Part shown: piece after piece, positions 8,189 through 16,026 of the stretch
How the letters are laid out: every line of letters begins with the position of its first letter
How positions within the stretch are numbered: the stretch's first letter is position 1
DNA from: an uncultured Eubacteriales bacterium
Lineage (GTDB): Bacteria > Bacillota > Clostridia > Lachnospirales > Lachnospiraceae
DNA: 18,778 bases
Reading direction: 5' to 3'
Assembly (NCBI GenBank): GCA_900544525.1
Contig: UQVN01000036.1
Span: forward strand, 1-18,778
The notes under the pieces: model-generated
Seen by the model: only the letters and a program-made list of their open reading frames with translations
Databases searched by the model: none
What the model was told of the DNA's origin: nothing
Made by a program: the position numbers and the translations under genes

Positions 8189-8228
8189 AGCCGAAGCTAA
8201 AGTGGAAATTTCCACTCTAGTTTCGGCT
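8189..8228 (-). promoter_or_regulatory. intercistronic hairpin between binding-protein and permease genes
   Basis: AGCCGAAGCTA (8189-8199) pairs with TAGTTTCGGCT (8218-8228), with one G-T pair. Inside it, GTGGAAATTTCCAC (8202-8215) is a perfect palindrome, making one long stem. On the coding (minus) strand it follows the binding-protein stop but has no strong T run. It is better read as an mRNA-stabilising or partial-termination element that lets the binding protein be made in excess over the permeases. Confidence 0.65.
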
Positions 8229-8280
8229 GATCTCCATTGACCTTATTTTAATACAAAAAGGACACAAAATTATTTTTTGA

Positions 8281-9885
8281 TTACTCCATTTTTAATTTGG
8301 AAGTATCCTCAAATGTATAAACAGGAACTAATTTTGCTTCTTCAATTCCAGATACATTTTTAGAAATAACAAGGATTCGTTTGTTTGAAGTAATTGGGTA
8401 GAAACAACCTGTGTTTTGAAGTTCTTGTTGAAGTTTTGTATAAATTTCTTTTCGTTTTGTAAGATCGGTTTCTTCCCTTCCTTGCTTAAATAACTTATCA
8501 ATTTCTGGATAATCATAATGCATATAGTTAAAAGCAGCGGTAGATTCAAATAAACTAGAGAAGGTATCTGGATCAATCCCCATAATGTATCCACCAAAAT
8601 AAGCATCATAATCATTGTCTGGATCTTTCATTGCATTGGATAATGCAGTGGCATCTCCACCAGCAAGTTCTACCGTAACACCAACTTGCTTCAACTGTTC
8701 TTGTACCATAACGGCTTGTTTTTGCTGTACTGGATCAGAACTTGCAAATCCAAGTTTGATTTTTAAATTTTCTGCCCCAGCTTCTTTTAGCATTTGTTTT
8801 GATTTTTCAATATTTTGTTCGTATTTTTCAACGTCTTCTGTGAAAAATTCATTTCCTGGAGGAATAAAACTCCAAGGTGTTTCATAGTTATCGGAAGAAA
8901 GGAAACATGCTTGATTCATTTCATCACGATTTAAAGCAAATAAAAGAGCTTGACGAACTTTTTCATCTTTAATACGGTTTGCATTGAACATTAAATATCC
9001 AACGCGTCCTTCACTATAAGCGATTGTCTTTAAATTATTTTCATCAATTTTCATCTGCTGTACTTCTGATGGAGTTCCAATCCATGCATTCACTTCTCCA
9101 CTTTGAATTGCAAGCATTGCAGTATTCGAGTTTTCAATAATCTGGAAAATAATCGTATCAATGTTTGGAGTTCCAAGGAAATAATTTTCATTTTTTGAAA
9201 ATTTCACATAAGAACCTGCGCTGTATTCGCTCATCACATAAGGACCTGTACCAACAGGTTTTACATTAAATTCATTATTCTCAAAATCTGTTACATTTTC
9301 ATAAATATGTTTTGGCATAATGAAAATATTAGAAAGCATTTCAAGAGCAGATGCGTTAACAAATGGCATTGTCATTGCCACAGTATACTCATCAATTTTT
9401 TCAATTTTTACTTTCCCCTGATCATAAACAAGCTGTGAATATGCCCATCCACCATTTTTCTCATCTTCCATTGCTTCATAAGTGAAAACAACATCATCTG
9501 CTGTAAATGGCTCTCCATCTGACCATTTCACATCATCACGTAAATGGAACGTGTAGGTTAAATTATCGTCAGAGACATCAACACTTTTGGCTAAAAACCA
9601 ATTTTCGCCATCTGCATTGTACATTAAAAGTGGAGAGTAGATCATTTTAATTGTCATAAGACCAAAACGATCGGATGTGGTAATTACATTCACATTACTT
9701 CCTGGATCTCCTCCAATCGCATAGGTAAATGTATTACCTGCAGCGGTTTGAGTTGCTGATGAATTTTTCCCTGCTCCCGTGGAATCTTCTGCCGTTGGAT
9801 CTTTGGAACAACCACTGAGTGTGGAAATTGCCAATGCAGATACACAAAGGAGAGCAGTAAAGCGTTTGAGTTTTTTTCGTATCAT
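8281..9885 (-). CDS. extracellular solute-binding lipoprotein, family 5 (peptide-binding)
   Basis: This 534-residue protein captures the solute outside the membrane and hands it to the permeases. Residues 1-25 form a lipoprotein signal: basic MIRKKLKR, a hydrophobic core, then lipobox LSGC with lipidated Cys26. A Ser/Thr/Gly-rich linker (about 27-50) follows. The mature part shows the family-5 markers: DNLTYTFHLRDDVKWSDGEP with TADDVVFTYEA, PVGTGPY, and KVRQALLFALNRDEMNQA. This family binds peptides in most cases, but members also bind nickel, haem or sugars. A GAGGAG site (9895-9900) precedes the start. It is the first gene of the importer operon, as is usual for the subunit needed in largest amount. 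Confidence 0.94.
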   Translation of the reverse strand: MIRKKLKRFTALLCVSALAISTLSGCSKDPTAEDSTGAGKNSSATQTAAGNTFTYAIGGDPGSNVNVITTSDRFGLMTIKMIYSPLLMYNADGENWFLAKSVDVSDDNLTYTFHLRDDVKWSDGEPFTADDVVFTYEAMEDEKNGGWAYSQLVYDQGKVKIEKIDEYTVAMTMPFVNASALEMLSNIFIMPKHIYENVTDFENNEFNVKPVGTGPYVMSEYSAGSYVKFSKNENYFLGTPNIDTIIFQIIENSNTAMLAIQSGEVNAWIGTPSEVQQMKIDENNLKTIAYSEGRVGYLMFNANRIKDEKVRQALLFALNRDEMNQACFLSSDNYETPWSFIPPGNEFFTEDVEKYEQNIEKSKQMLKEAGAENLKIKLGFASSDPVQQKQAVMVQEQLKQVGVTVELAGGDATALSNAMKDPDNDYDAYFGGYIMGIDPDTFSSLFESTAAFNYMHYDYPEIDKLFKQGREETDLTKRKEIYTKLQQELQNTGCFYPITSNKRILVISKNVSGIEEAKLVPVYTFEDTSKLKME

Positions 9886-9911
9886 TTCAAATCACTCCTC
9901 AATATAAATTT

Positions 9912-9925
9912 TAACAAAAATGTTA
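9912..9925. promoter_or_regulatory. inverted repeat in the leader of the transporter operon
   Basis: TAACA-aaaa-TGTTA forms a perfect 5-bp inverted repeat between the transporter promoter and the binding-protein start. It may be an operator. The evidence is the symmetry alone, and short AT-rich repeats arise by chance. Confidence 0.3.
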
Positions 9926-9977
9926 CCGTATCAGAACCGAACAAAAGCCTTATACGCCATCACTTTAGTGTGGTAGT

Positions 9978-10006
9978 ATTATAAAACAGCTTGGTTCACT
10001 TGTCAA
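9978..10006 (-). promoter_or_regulatory. consensus sigma-A promoter of the peptide transporter operon
   Basis: On the minus strand TTGACA (10006-10001), a 17-bp spacer and TATAAT (9983-9978) match the consensus exactly. Transcription should begin near 9970, inside the small inverted repeat CACT-tt-AGTG (9961-9970), giving a leader of about 85 nt. A promoter this good usually needs a repressor if it is not constitutive. Confidence 0.85.
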
Positions 10007-10246
10007 TAAAATTTCTTCCTTTCTCTTATGATAGATTTTCTGGAATTTTATATCATTCTCTTATTCCATTAGATAACCTTTGTTATTATAGCACACCATT
10101 TTTTTATTCACCAGTTTTTTCGATAAAAATTTCGTTTGAGAACCAATTGACTGAATCAAGGGTGCCATACATACTTTACCGAGGAAGAGCAGTATTTTTT
10201 ATGTTATGGAAACGAATTTTTCTATCACATAAAAATAGAAATTTAG

Positions 10247-10275
10247 TTGAACTTCCCACTATAATTTGTTATGAT
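10247..10275 (+). promoter_or_regulatory. sigma-A promoter of the cyclic-nucleotide operon
   Basis: TTGAAC (10247-10252), a 17-bp spacer and TATGAT (10270-10275) form a good promoter, with transcription expected from about 10282. The leader before the first gene would be about 50 nt. It is the best-placed promoter for the five genes that follow. Confidence 0.72.
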
Positions 10276-10334
10276 AAAATGGTTTATATAGATAAAAAAT
10301 TGTCAAATATTAGTTTAATAAGGGGATTTTTAAT

Positions 10335-11153
10335 GTGAATGATAAAATTACAGTAAAAGTACTCGGAACAAGGGGCTCTATCCCATGTTCGGGTGAAGAA
10401 TTTCAAATATATGGTGGAAACACTTCTTGTTTTTTTCTTCCTATTAAGGATCAAGCAATTGTTTTTGATGCTGGAACTGGGATTATGACTTTAAATAAAA
10501 GCTTACCAAAGACAATCAAAGACATTCATATCTTTATTAGCCATATGCATTTAGATCATATACAAGGATTTCCTTTTTTCCAATTTTTATTTGAATCTGA
10601 TTATCCTATTACCATTTATGGGCAAGCCAGATCTGGAAAAACAATCCAAGAACAAATAGACTATTTTTTAAATCCATTGCTTTGGCCAGTTGGAGTGAAA
10701 AACTTTCAACCAAATGTTCAATTTGTTACTTTGCAACTAGGAAAAAAATATCAAATTCGAGAAGATATCGTTATTGAAACAGAACATTCTTGTCATCCAG
10801 GAGCTTCGACTTTATATCGTGTTACTTATAAAGATCGTAGTTTCGTATATGCACTAGACTTTGAACATAATGAAGATAGTCTAGAACGCCTCATTTCTTT
10901 TTCCCAAAATACAACAGCACTTGTTTATGATAGTTGTTATTTACCAGAAGAATATCCAGAACATAAAGGTTGGGGACATTCTACTTGGGAGCAAGGTCTA
11001 TTTGTAAAAAAGCGAGCAAATATCGATCAATTATTATTATCACACTACAATACCAATCATACAGATGCTATTTTACAAACGTTAGAAAAACAACTCAGTC
11101 ATATTGATAACAACATACGACTATTAAAAGAAGGAATGGAAATTGATGTATGA
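10335..11153 (+). CDS. metallo-beta-lactamase-fold hydrolase, candidate cyclic-nucleotide phosphodiesterase
   Basis: This 272-residue protein has the full two-metal site of the MBL fold. His70, His72, Asp74 and His75 sit in SHMHLDHIQGFP, His154 in HSCHPGAS, the bridging Asp175 in YALDFEHN, and the last His237 in LLSHYNTNHTD. GWGHST (212-217) and the opening VLGTRGSIPCSGEEFQIYGGNTS are typical of the MBL branch related to PhnP, RNase Z and class II cAMP phosphodiesterases. Because an adenylate cyclase is encoded in the same operon, cyclic-nucleotide hydrolysis is the most attractive role, but this is inference. The start is GTG at 10335 with AGGGG about nine bases upstream; nearby ATGs are out of frame. 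It is the first gene of the operon and overlaps the next by 4 bp (ATGA). Confidence 0.88.
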   Translation: MNDKITVKVLGTRGSIPCSGEEFQIYGGNTSCFFLPIKDQAIVFDAGTGIMTLNKSLPKTIKDIHIFISHMHLDHIQGFPFFQFLFESDYPITIYGQARSGKTIQEQIDYFLNPLLWPVGVKNFQPNVQFVTLQLGKKYQIREDIVIETEHSCHPGASTLYRVTYKDRSFVYALDFEHNEDSLERLISFSQNTTALVYDSCYLPEEYPEHKGWGHSTWEQGLFVKKRANIDQLLLSHYNTNHTDAILQTLEKQLSHIDNNIRLLKEGMEIDV

Positions 11154-12616
11154 GCAGAATCAATGTAGATAGAATTTTAGAAATTGGTATTGCTCTTTCA
11201 AAAGAAAAGAATACCCATCGATTGCTAGAGTTAATCTTGAACGAAGCTTTATCAATCACAAATTGTGATGCTGGAACTTTATATATAAAATATGGAGATA
11301 CATTAAAATTTCAAATTATGGTAACTCGTTCTATGAACTATTCAAAAGGCGGAAATGGTGAGGAAATTCCGCTACCTCCTGTTCAGATGAATCCCAAAAA
11401 TGTATGCAGTTGTGCTGCCATTGAACATCGTTTAATTAATTTACCAGACGCTTACCATGCAGAAGAGTATAATTTTTCAGGACCAAGAGAATATGATTCT
11501 TTAATTGGTTATAAAACAAAATCCATGCTAGTTTTACCAATGGAAGACGACTTTGGGGATGTACTCGGTGTGCTTCAGTTAATTAATGCTATGGATGACG
11601 AAGGAAATGTCATTCCTTTTTCAAAAGAGTATGAAAAAATAATTATGGCATTATCTTCTCAAGTTGCCATTTATATAGGAAAGCAAAAATATGAAATAGA
11701 AATCACAAAATTATTCGATTCCTTTGTTTATGTTATGTCAGCGGCCGTCGACGCAAGAAGTCCTTATAACGCCAATCATACGAAAAACATGGTACGTCTT
11801 GGAAAAAAATTTGTAAACTATTTAAATGAAAAGCAAGGCGATTGGACTTTTTCAGAATTAGAAGAACGACAATTTTTAATGAGTATTTGGTTACATGATA
11901 TTGGGAAATTAGTGATTCCATTAGAGATTATGGACAAAAGCACTCGGTTAGGTGATTGTTTAAGATGTGTCAAACATCGTTTTGAAAGAATGGAGTTACT
12001 GACGGAACTAGACTTTGTAAAAGGAAAGCTAACAAAAGAAGAATATGAACAAAAAGTAAAGGAGCTTCATAATGATTTACAATTTGTTTTACATACAGAT
12101 GCCATCCCTTTTGTAGATTCTAAAAGAGCTTTCCATATTCAAAACATTCACAAAAAACACTATCTTGACAAAGATGGAAACTGGTATCCATACTTGACGT
12201 TTGAAGAAACCAAATGCCTTATGATTCCAAAAGGAACATTGACAGCAGAGGAACGAGCTCTTATGCAACAACATGTTGATATTACAGAGCATTTACTAAA
12301 GAGAATTCACTTTACGAAACAATTAGAAAAAGTACCTGTTTGGGCTCCCGCTCATCATGAATTTTTAGATGGAAGCGGATACCCAAAGAAAAAAACAGCA
12401 GGAGAAATCGATCGAGAAGTGAGAATTATGACCATTTTCGATATTTTCGAAGCATTAATTGCAACAGATCGACCATACAAGAAACCAATGAGTATTGAAA
12501 AAGCATTTTGTGTTTTAAATGAAATGGTAGAAGAAGGAAAATTAGATGGCGACATTCTTCGCTTATTTATAGAAAGTAGAGCGTGGGAGAAAAACGAAGA
12601 AGGAGATTTTATATAG
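11150..12616 (+). CDS. GAF + HD-GYP domain protein, candidate cyclic-dinucleotide or cyclic-nucleotide phosphodiesterase
   Basis: This 488-residue protein has no membrane segment. A GAF sensor domain fills about residues 8-178 (LLELILNEALSITNCDAGTLY; LVLPMEDDFGDVLGVLQLIN). Part of the cyclic-nucleotide-binding NKFDE signature is recognisable but degenerate (Asn146 then Ala; Phe157; Tyr161-Glu162). A metal-dependent HD-GYP domain follows from about 195: His210, His249-Asp250 in HDIGK, His402-His403 in HHEFLDGSGYP (402-412), and Asp431 in FDIFEAL before TDRPYK. All ligands and the GYP triplet are intact. Between HDIGK and the LTAEERALMQQH helix about 95 extra residues (about 265-360) are inserted, with charged helices and Cys270-x2-Cys273. 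HD-GYP proteins usually hydrolyse c-di-GMP, some cGAMP. The start overlaps the MBL stop by 4 bp. Confidence 0.9.
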   Translation: MSRINVDRILEIGIALSKEKNTHRLLELILNEALSITNCDAGTLYIKYGDTLKFQIMVTRSMNYSKGGNGEEIPLPPVQMNPKNVCSCAAIEHRLINLPDAYHAEEYNFSGPREYDSLIGYKTKSMLVLPMEDDFGDVLGVLQLINAMDDEGNVIPFSKEYEKIIMALSSQVAIYIGKQKYEIEITKLFDSFVYVMSAAVDARSPYNANHTKNMVRLGKKFVNYLNEKQGDWTFSELEERQFLMSIWLHDIGKLVIPLEIMDKSTRLGDCLRCVKHRFERMELLTELDFVKGKLTKEEYEQKVKELHNDLQFVLHTDAIPFVDSKRAFHIQNIHKKHYLDKDGNWYPYLTFEETKCLMIPKGTLTAEERALMQQHVDITEHLLKRIHFTKQLEKVPVWAPAHHEFLDGSGYPKKKTAGEIDREVRIMTIFDIFEALIATDRPYKKPMSIEKAFCVLNEMVEEGKLDGDILRLFIESRAWEKNEEGDFI

Positions 12617-12617
12617 T

Positions 12618-14201
12618 ATGAATCCAATAAAAAAGAGAGGGATCGTCGTTCCAATTATTTTATTTTGTATCGTATTAGTGGGAATTTTTTTTCTATTTAA
12701 AGTAAAAGGAAAAAACAGTTCCAATACAACAGGATATGAATTGGCATCAACCATTCGTCTTATGAAAATAGAAGGAGAAGTTCTTGTACAAAATGCAGTA
12801 GGAAATACAATTTCTAGTAACGAGCAAATGAAATTGTACAACGGTTATCAGATTATAACATCCAATAGAAGTTATGCATGGCTCACATTAGATGATACAA
12901 AAGTTGTAAAAATTGATGCGAATTCCGTTGTTGGAGTCCAAAAAAAGAATGAAAAAATTACTCTATATATAGATTCGGGAAGTTTATTTTTTAATGTGAA
13001 ACAGCCTTTAAAAACAAAAGAAAGTTTTCATGTAAAAACATCCACTATGACAATGGGAATCCGTGGAACTTCGGGAGTTGTTACAGCGCTAGAAAATGGG
13101 AAATCAGAAATTCGTCTTTTTACAGGAAAAGTACACGTCTACGTAGAAGAAGCTGTCAATGCTCACAGTACGACTAAATTTTTAGTGCCAGGAAATATTT
13201 TAGAGTGTACCTCATTTGATCAAGAAAAAAAGGCAAAAACGAAAATGATAACGATGAAGGAAGAAGATATTCCAAGTTTTGCAGCCGCTGAGATTGTAGA
13301 AGACAATCCGTTGAGAAACCAAATACAAGAAGAAACAAATTTAAATATTTCCTCTCTTACAGTGGAAGATATCTCTTCTATCCAACAAATGGAAGAGGAT
13401 TCCACGAAAGAAAAATCAAAAGAAATCGTAGCAAAAGAAGAAGGTCAAAGTCAAGTAACAGAAACAGTAACGACTGATGAATCTGAAGTAGGAAATAGAA
13501 ATACAGGGGAAACAATACCGAATCATTCTTTTTACGATTGGTCCACCTCTTCAAATTCTTCTTATAAAGAAACAACGGTAAATAAAAATATACGAAATGA
13601 AAGTAACAAAAATACGGAAAGCCATCGAAAAGAAGAGGATAACCAAGAACAAAAGGACTCACAACGAAAGAAACAACCATCAAAAGAAGAGACAAATGCA
13701 TCCTCCGAGAAACAGCATGAAAAAAGTTCGACTTCCATCTCTGAAAACCAACTAGAGGAAGAGATAACTTCTATTTCTGGAAGCCGACCAGAAGAAGGAA
13801 CGACTGTTACTCCTGAAAATCAACCAGAAGACGGGACAACTTCTGCTCCTGAAAAACAGCCAGAAGAGGGAACGACTTCTGCCCCTGAGCAACAGCCAAC
13901 AGAAGAAGGTTCAACTTCTCTTCCTAATAAGCAACCATCAGAGGAAGGAACGACTTCCTCTACAAGCAGTGAGAATGACACGACTGAGAATGTTGCAGAA
14001 GAAAATACTTCTTCTACTATAGATATAGAGGAGTCAACAGAAGCAACAACAAGTTCCCCTAGCATAAGCACCAATAGTGCAGAAGAAAATTCTTCTGTCG
14101 AAACACCAGACATCTCTAACCGACCTAGCTGGTGGGAGGAAATTTGGGGAGAAATTTGGAATACCATTAAAGATAGTCTTTTCCTAAATGATAAGGCATA
14201 A
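12618..14201 (+). CDS. membrane-anchored FecR-domain protein with repetitive acidic stalk
   Basis: This 527-residue protein has one membrane helix at about residues 8-27 after a basic start, so most of it should lie outside the cell. A FecR domain fills about 47-200. It holds the family hallmark VKTSTMTMGIRGTSGVV (139-155), preceded by the barrel-like strands LYIDSGSLFFNV and followed by EIRLFTGKVHVYV. From about 225 the chain is low-complexity, rich in Glu, Ser, Thr and Gln, and includes six tandem 12-13-residue repeats (376-449). The last 25 residues break the pattern with RPSWWEEIWGEIWNTIKDSLF, a tryptophan-rich amphipathic helix. It begins 2 nt after the previous stop; its AAGGAG lies inside the upstream gene. 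FecR domains transmit surface signals in iron transport, but no TonB receptor or sigma factor is nearby. Here it probably partners the CHASE2 cyclase. Confidence 0.87.
   Translation: MNPIKKRGIVVPIILFCIVLVGIFFLFKVKGKNSSNTTGYELASTIRLMKIEGEVLVQNAVGNTISSNEQMKLYNGYQIITSNRSYAWLTLDDTKVVKIDANSVVGVQKKNEKITLYIDSGSLFFNVKQPLKTKESFHVKTSTMTMGIRGTSGVVTALENGKSEIRLFTGKVHVYVEEAVNAHSTTKFLVPGNILECTSFDQEKKAKTKMITMKEEDIPSFAAAEIVEDNPLRNQIQEETNLNISSLTVEDISSIQQMEEDSTKEKSKEIVAKEEGQSQVTETVTTDESEVGNRNTGETIPNHSFYDWSTSSNSSYKETTVNKNIRNESNKNTESHRKEEDNQEQKDSQRKKQPSKEETNASSEKQHEKSSTSISENQLEEEITSISGSRPEEGTTVTPENQPEDGTTSAPEKQPEEGTTSAPEQQPTEEGSTSLPNKQPSEEGTTSSTSSENDTTENVAEENTSSTIDIEESTEATTSSPSISTNSAEENSSVETPDISNRPSWWEEIWGEIWNTIKDSLFLNDKA
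13743..13964 (+). repeat. in-frame tandem repeats in the FecR-protein stalk
   Basis: Six imperfect units of 36-39 nt encode peptides of the type KQPEEGTTSAPE. The central copies (NQPEDGTTSAPE, KQPEEGTTSAPE, QQPTEEGSTSLPN, KQPSEEGTTSST) are the most alike. Such repeats can change copy number by slippage while keeping frame, which would alter the length of the extracellular stalk. Confidence 0.85.
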
Positions 14202-14216
14202 GGAGTTTATTGGATC

Positions 14217-16025
14217 GTGATGAAAAAAGAACTATGGAAGAGATTTCGTTTAGCATTTCTTATTGCTTGTATTTTAACAGGAATTACTGCCACTGGAATC
14301 TTTTATAAAGTTGATAATACATTTAGTGATATGCTATATCAACGAGAACGGGCGTTAGATGGAAATATTTTTGTTATCGGAATCGATGCGAAAAGTTTAG
14401 AGAAATTAGGACCATATTCCACATGGAGTCGTGAGTATATGGCAAAGGCAATTGAAATTTTAAATGAAAAAAAAGAATATCGTCCCGCCGCAATCGGGAT
14501 CAGTGTTCTTTACACAGGAGAAACTACAAAAAAAGAAGACATGGCGTTAGCAAAAGCAGCTTCTAAATACAACAATGTAGTTATGGCAACTACCGTAAAC
14601 TTTACTTCTCAATTAGCAAAAGAGAATGAAATGGTTTATGTAAAAAATGATGGAGTAAAAAGTTATGAAGAACCTTATGAGGCATTGAAGAAAAACAGTA
14701 TTCAAGGGCATATTAACTCTATGTATGATAAAGATGGTATTATTCGTCATTTAATTCATAGCATTGATTTACCAAATGGGAAAAGCGTCAATAGTTTTGA
14801 TTATGAACTTTATCGTTTATATGCAAAAGCACATCAGCTAGCATTAAATACTGTCCCTTATGATGAGGAAGACCATACTTGGTATTTGTCCTTTAGTGGC
14901 AATCCAGGAGCTTATTATGATGGATTTTCATTTTCCGACTTAATAGATGGGAACATCTCTCCTGAAGTTTTTGCTGGAAGTATTGTTTTAATTGGCGCTT
15001 ATGCTCCAGGGCTTATGGACTATGCCACAACAGCAATCGACCATTCTCAAGTTATGTACGGAGTAGAAATTCATGCCAATGCGGTGGATGCTCTTATTCG
15101 TAATGACTTTAAACAGGAAATCGCTGATTGGAGTCAGCTTTGTCTTTTATTCCTCATTTGTTTCAGTCTCGTTTTCTTTTTTTGCAAGCAAAGAGTTTTA
15201 ATTAGTACCATTATTTGGATTCTTGTAACCATTGGAGCAATAGTAAGTTCTTATTTTATGTATCAAATAGGATATTTGCTCCATCTTATTTGGATTCCAG
15301 TTTCTGTTACCATCATTTATGTTGGTATGATCGCTTGGAATTATGTAGCAGAAACGATAGAAAAAAATCGGATTATGAATACATTTAAGCACTATGTTGC
15401 ACCAGAGATTGTCAATAAAATTTTGGAAAGCGAAGAAGATTTAGAATTAGGTGGGAAGATGACAGATATTGCTGTCTTATTTGTCGATATTCGTGGCTTT
15501 ACTTCGATGTCTGAAGTCGTATCCCCATTAGAAGTCGTCGAAATTTTAAACCGTTATCTTGATTTAACAAGCCGTTGTATTTTACGAAATAAGGGGACTT
15601 TAGATAAATTTGTTGGCGATGCCACTATGGCAATTTTCAACGCCCCTGTCAAACAAGAAGATTATGTGTATCAAGCAGTAAAAACTGCATGGGATATGGT
15701 AAAGGAATCTCATGCCCTAAATCAAGAGTTAATTGAAAAGTACGGAAGAACCGTTGGATTTGGGATCGGTGTCCATTGTGGACAAGCAGTTGTTGGTAAT
15801 ATTGGAGCTAAAATTCGAATGGACTATACGGCCATAGGGGATACGGTAAATACGGCTTCCCGTTTAGAATCCAATGCGCCTGCTGGCCAAATTTTAATCA
15901 GTCGAGCGGTGGCCGATCAGTTAGAAGGAAGAATTAAAGTAACTTCTCTTGGAAATGCCATTAAGTTAAAAGGAAAAGCAGAAGGATTTGAAGTATTAAG
16001 ATTGGAAGGACTGATGGAAGAATAG
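14217..16025 (+). CDS. CHASE2-domain class III adenylate cyclase
   Basis: This 602-residue membrane protein makes cyclic nucleotide from NTP. An N-terminal helix (about 11-30) is followed by an extracellular CHASE2 sensor (about 31-300; VIGIDAKSLEKLGPYSTWSR, GSIVLIGAYAPGLMDYATTA, GVEIHANAVDALI). Three membrane helices follow (about 304-323, 327-346, 352-373), then a cytoplasmic catalytic domain (about 410-600). Metal-binding Asp424 (LFVDIRGFTS) and Asp468 (FVGDATMAIF), base-recognising Lys464 and Thr538 (DYTAIGDTVN), and transition-state Asn545 and Arg549 are all present. A Lys/Thr pair is the class IIIb adenylate cyclase pattern; guanylate cyclases use Glu/Cys. The start is GTG at 14217 or ATG at 14220, with AAGGAG at 14200-14205 overlapping the previous stop; the 11-nt spacing favours GTG slightly. 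It lies 15 nt after the FecR gene. Confidence 0.93.
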   Translation: MMKKELWKRFRLAFLIACILTGITATGIFYKVDNTFSDMLYQRERALDGNIFVIGIDAKSLEKLGPYSTWSREYMAKAIEILNEKKEYRPAAIGISVLYTGETTKKEDMALAKAASKYNNVVMATTVNFTSQLAKENEMVYVKNDGVKSYEEPYEALKKNSIQGHINSMYDKDGIIRHLIHSIDLPNGKSVNSFDYELYRLYAKAHQLALNTVPYDEEDHTWYLSFSGNPGAYYDGFSFSDLIDGNISPEVFAGSIVLIGAYAPGLMDYATTAIDHSQVMYGVEIHANAVDALIRNDFKQEIADWSQLCLLFLICFSLVFFFCKQRVLISTIIWILVTIGAIVSSYFMYQIGYLLHLIWIPVSVTIIYVGMIAWNYVAETIEKNRIMNTFKHYVAPEIVNKILESEEDLELGGKMTDIAVLFVDIRGFTSMSEVVSPLEVVEILNRYLDLTSRCILRNKGTLDKFVGDATMAIFNAPVKQEDYVYQAVKTAWDMVKESHALNQELIEKYGRTVGFGIGVHCGQAVVGNIGAKIRMDYTAIGDTVNTASRLESNAPAGQILISRAVADQLEGRIKVTSLGNAIKLKGKAEGFEVLRLEGLMEE

Positions 16026-16026
16026 T

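Larger units (their letters stand above)
9886..10334. other. divergent intergenic region between the transporter and the cyclase operon
   Basis: This 449-nt stretch has no convincing gene. It holds the minus-strand transporter promoter at its left end and the plus-strand promoter of the cyclase operon at its right end. A weaker plus-strand candidate, TTGACT (10147-10152), a 17-bp spacer and CATACT (10170-10175), lies between them. The rest is AT-rich with no clear repeat or hairpin. Confidence 0.7.

Noticed and set aside
9991..10338. A 115-codon plus-strand open frame in the divergent intergenic region
   Set aside because: It starts with TTG within the opposite-strand promoter and has no ribosome-binding site. 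It also spans the promoter of the cyclase operon and looks like no protein family.
13743..13964. CRISPR-like repeat array
   Set aside because: The units are contiguous and imperfect and encode an in-frame peptide repeat. There are no spacers and no cas genes.
13820..14167. A long minus-strand frame opposite the FecR stalk
   Set aside because: It is the mirror of the low-complexity repeats, with no ribosome-binding site and no family features.
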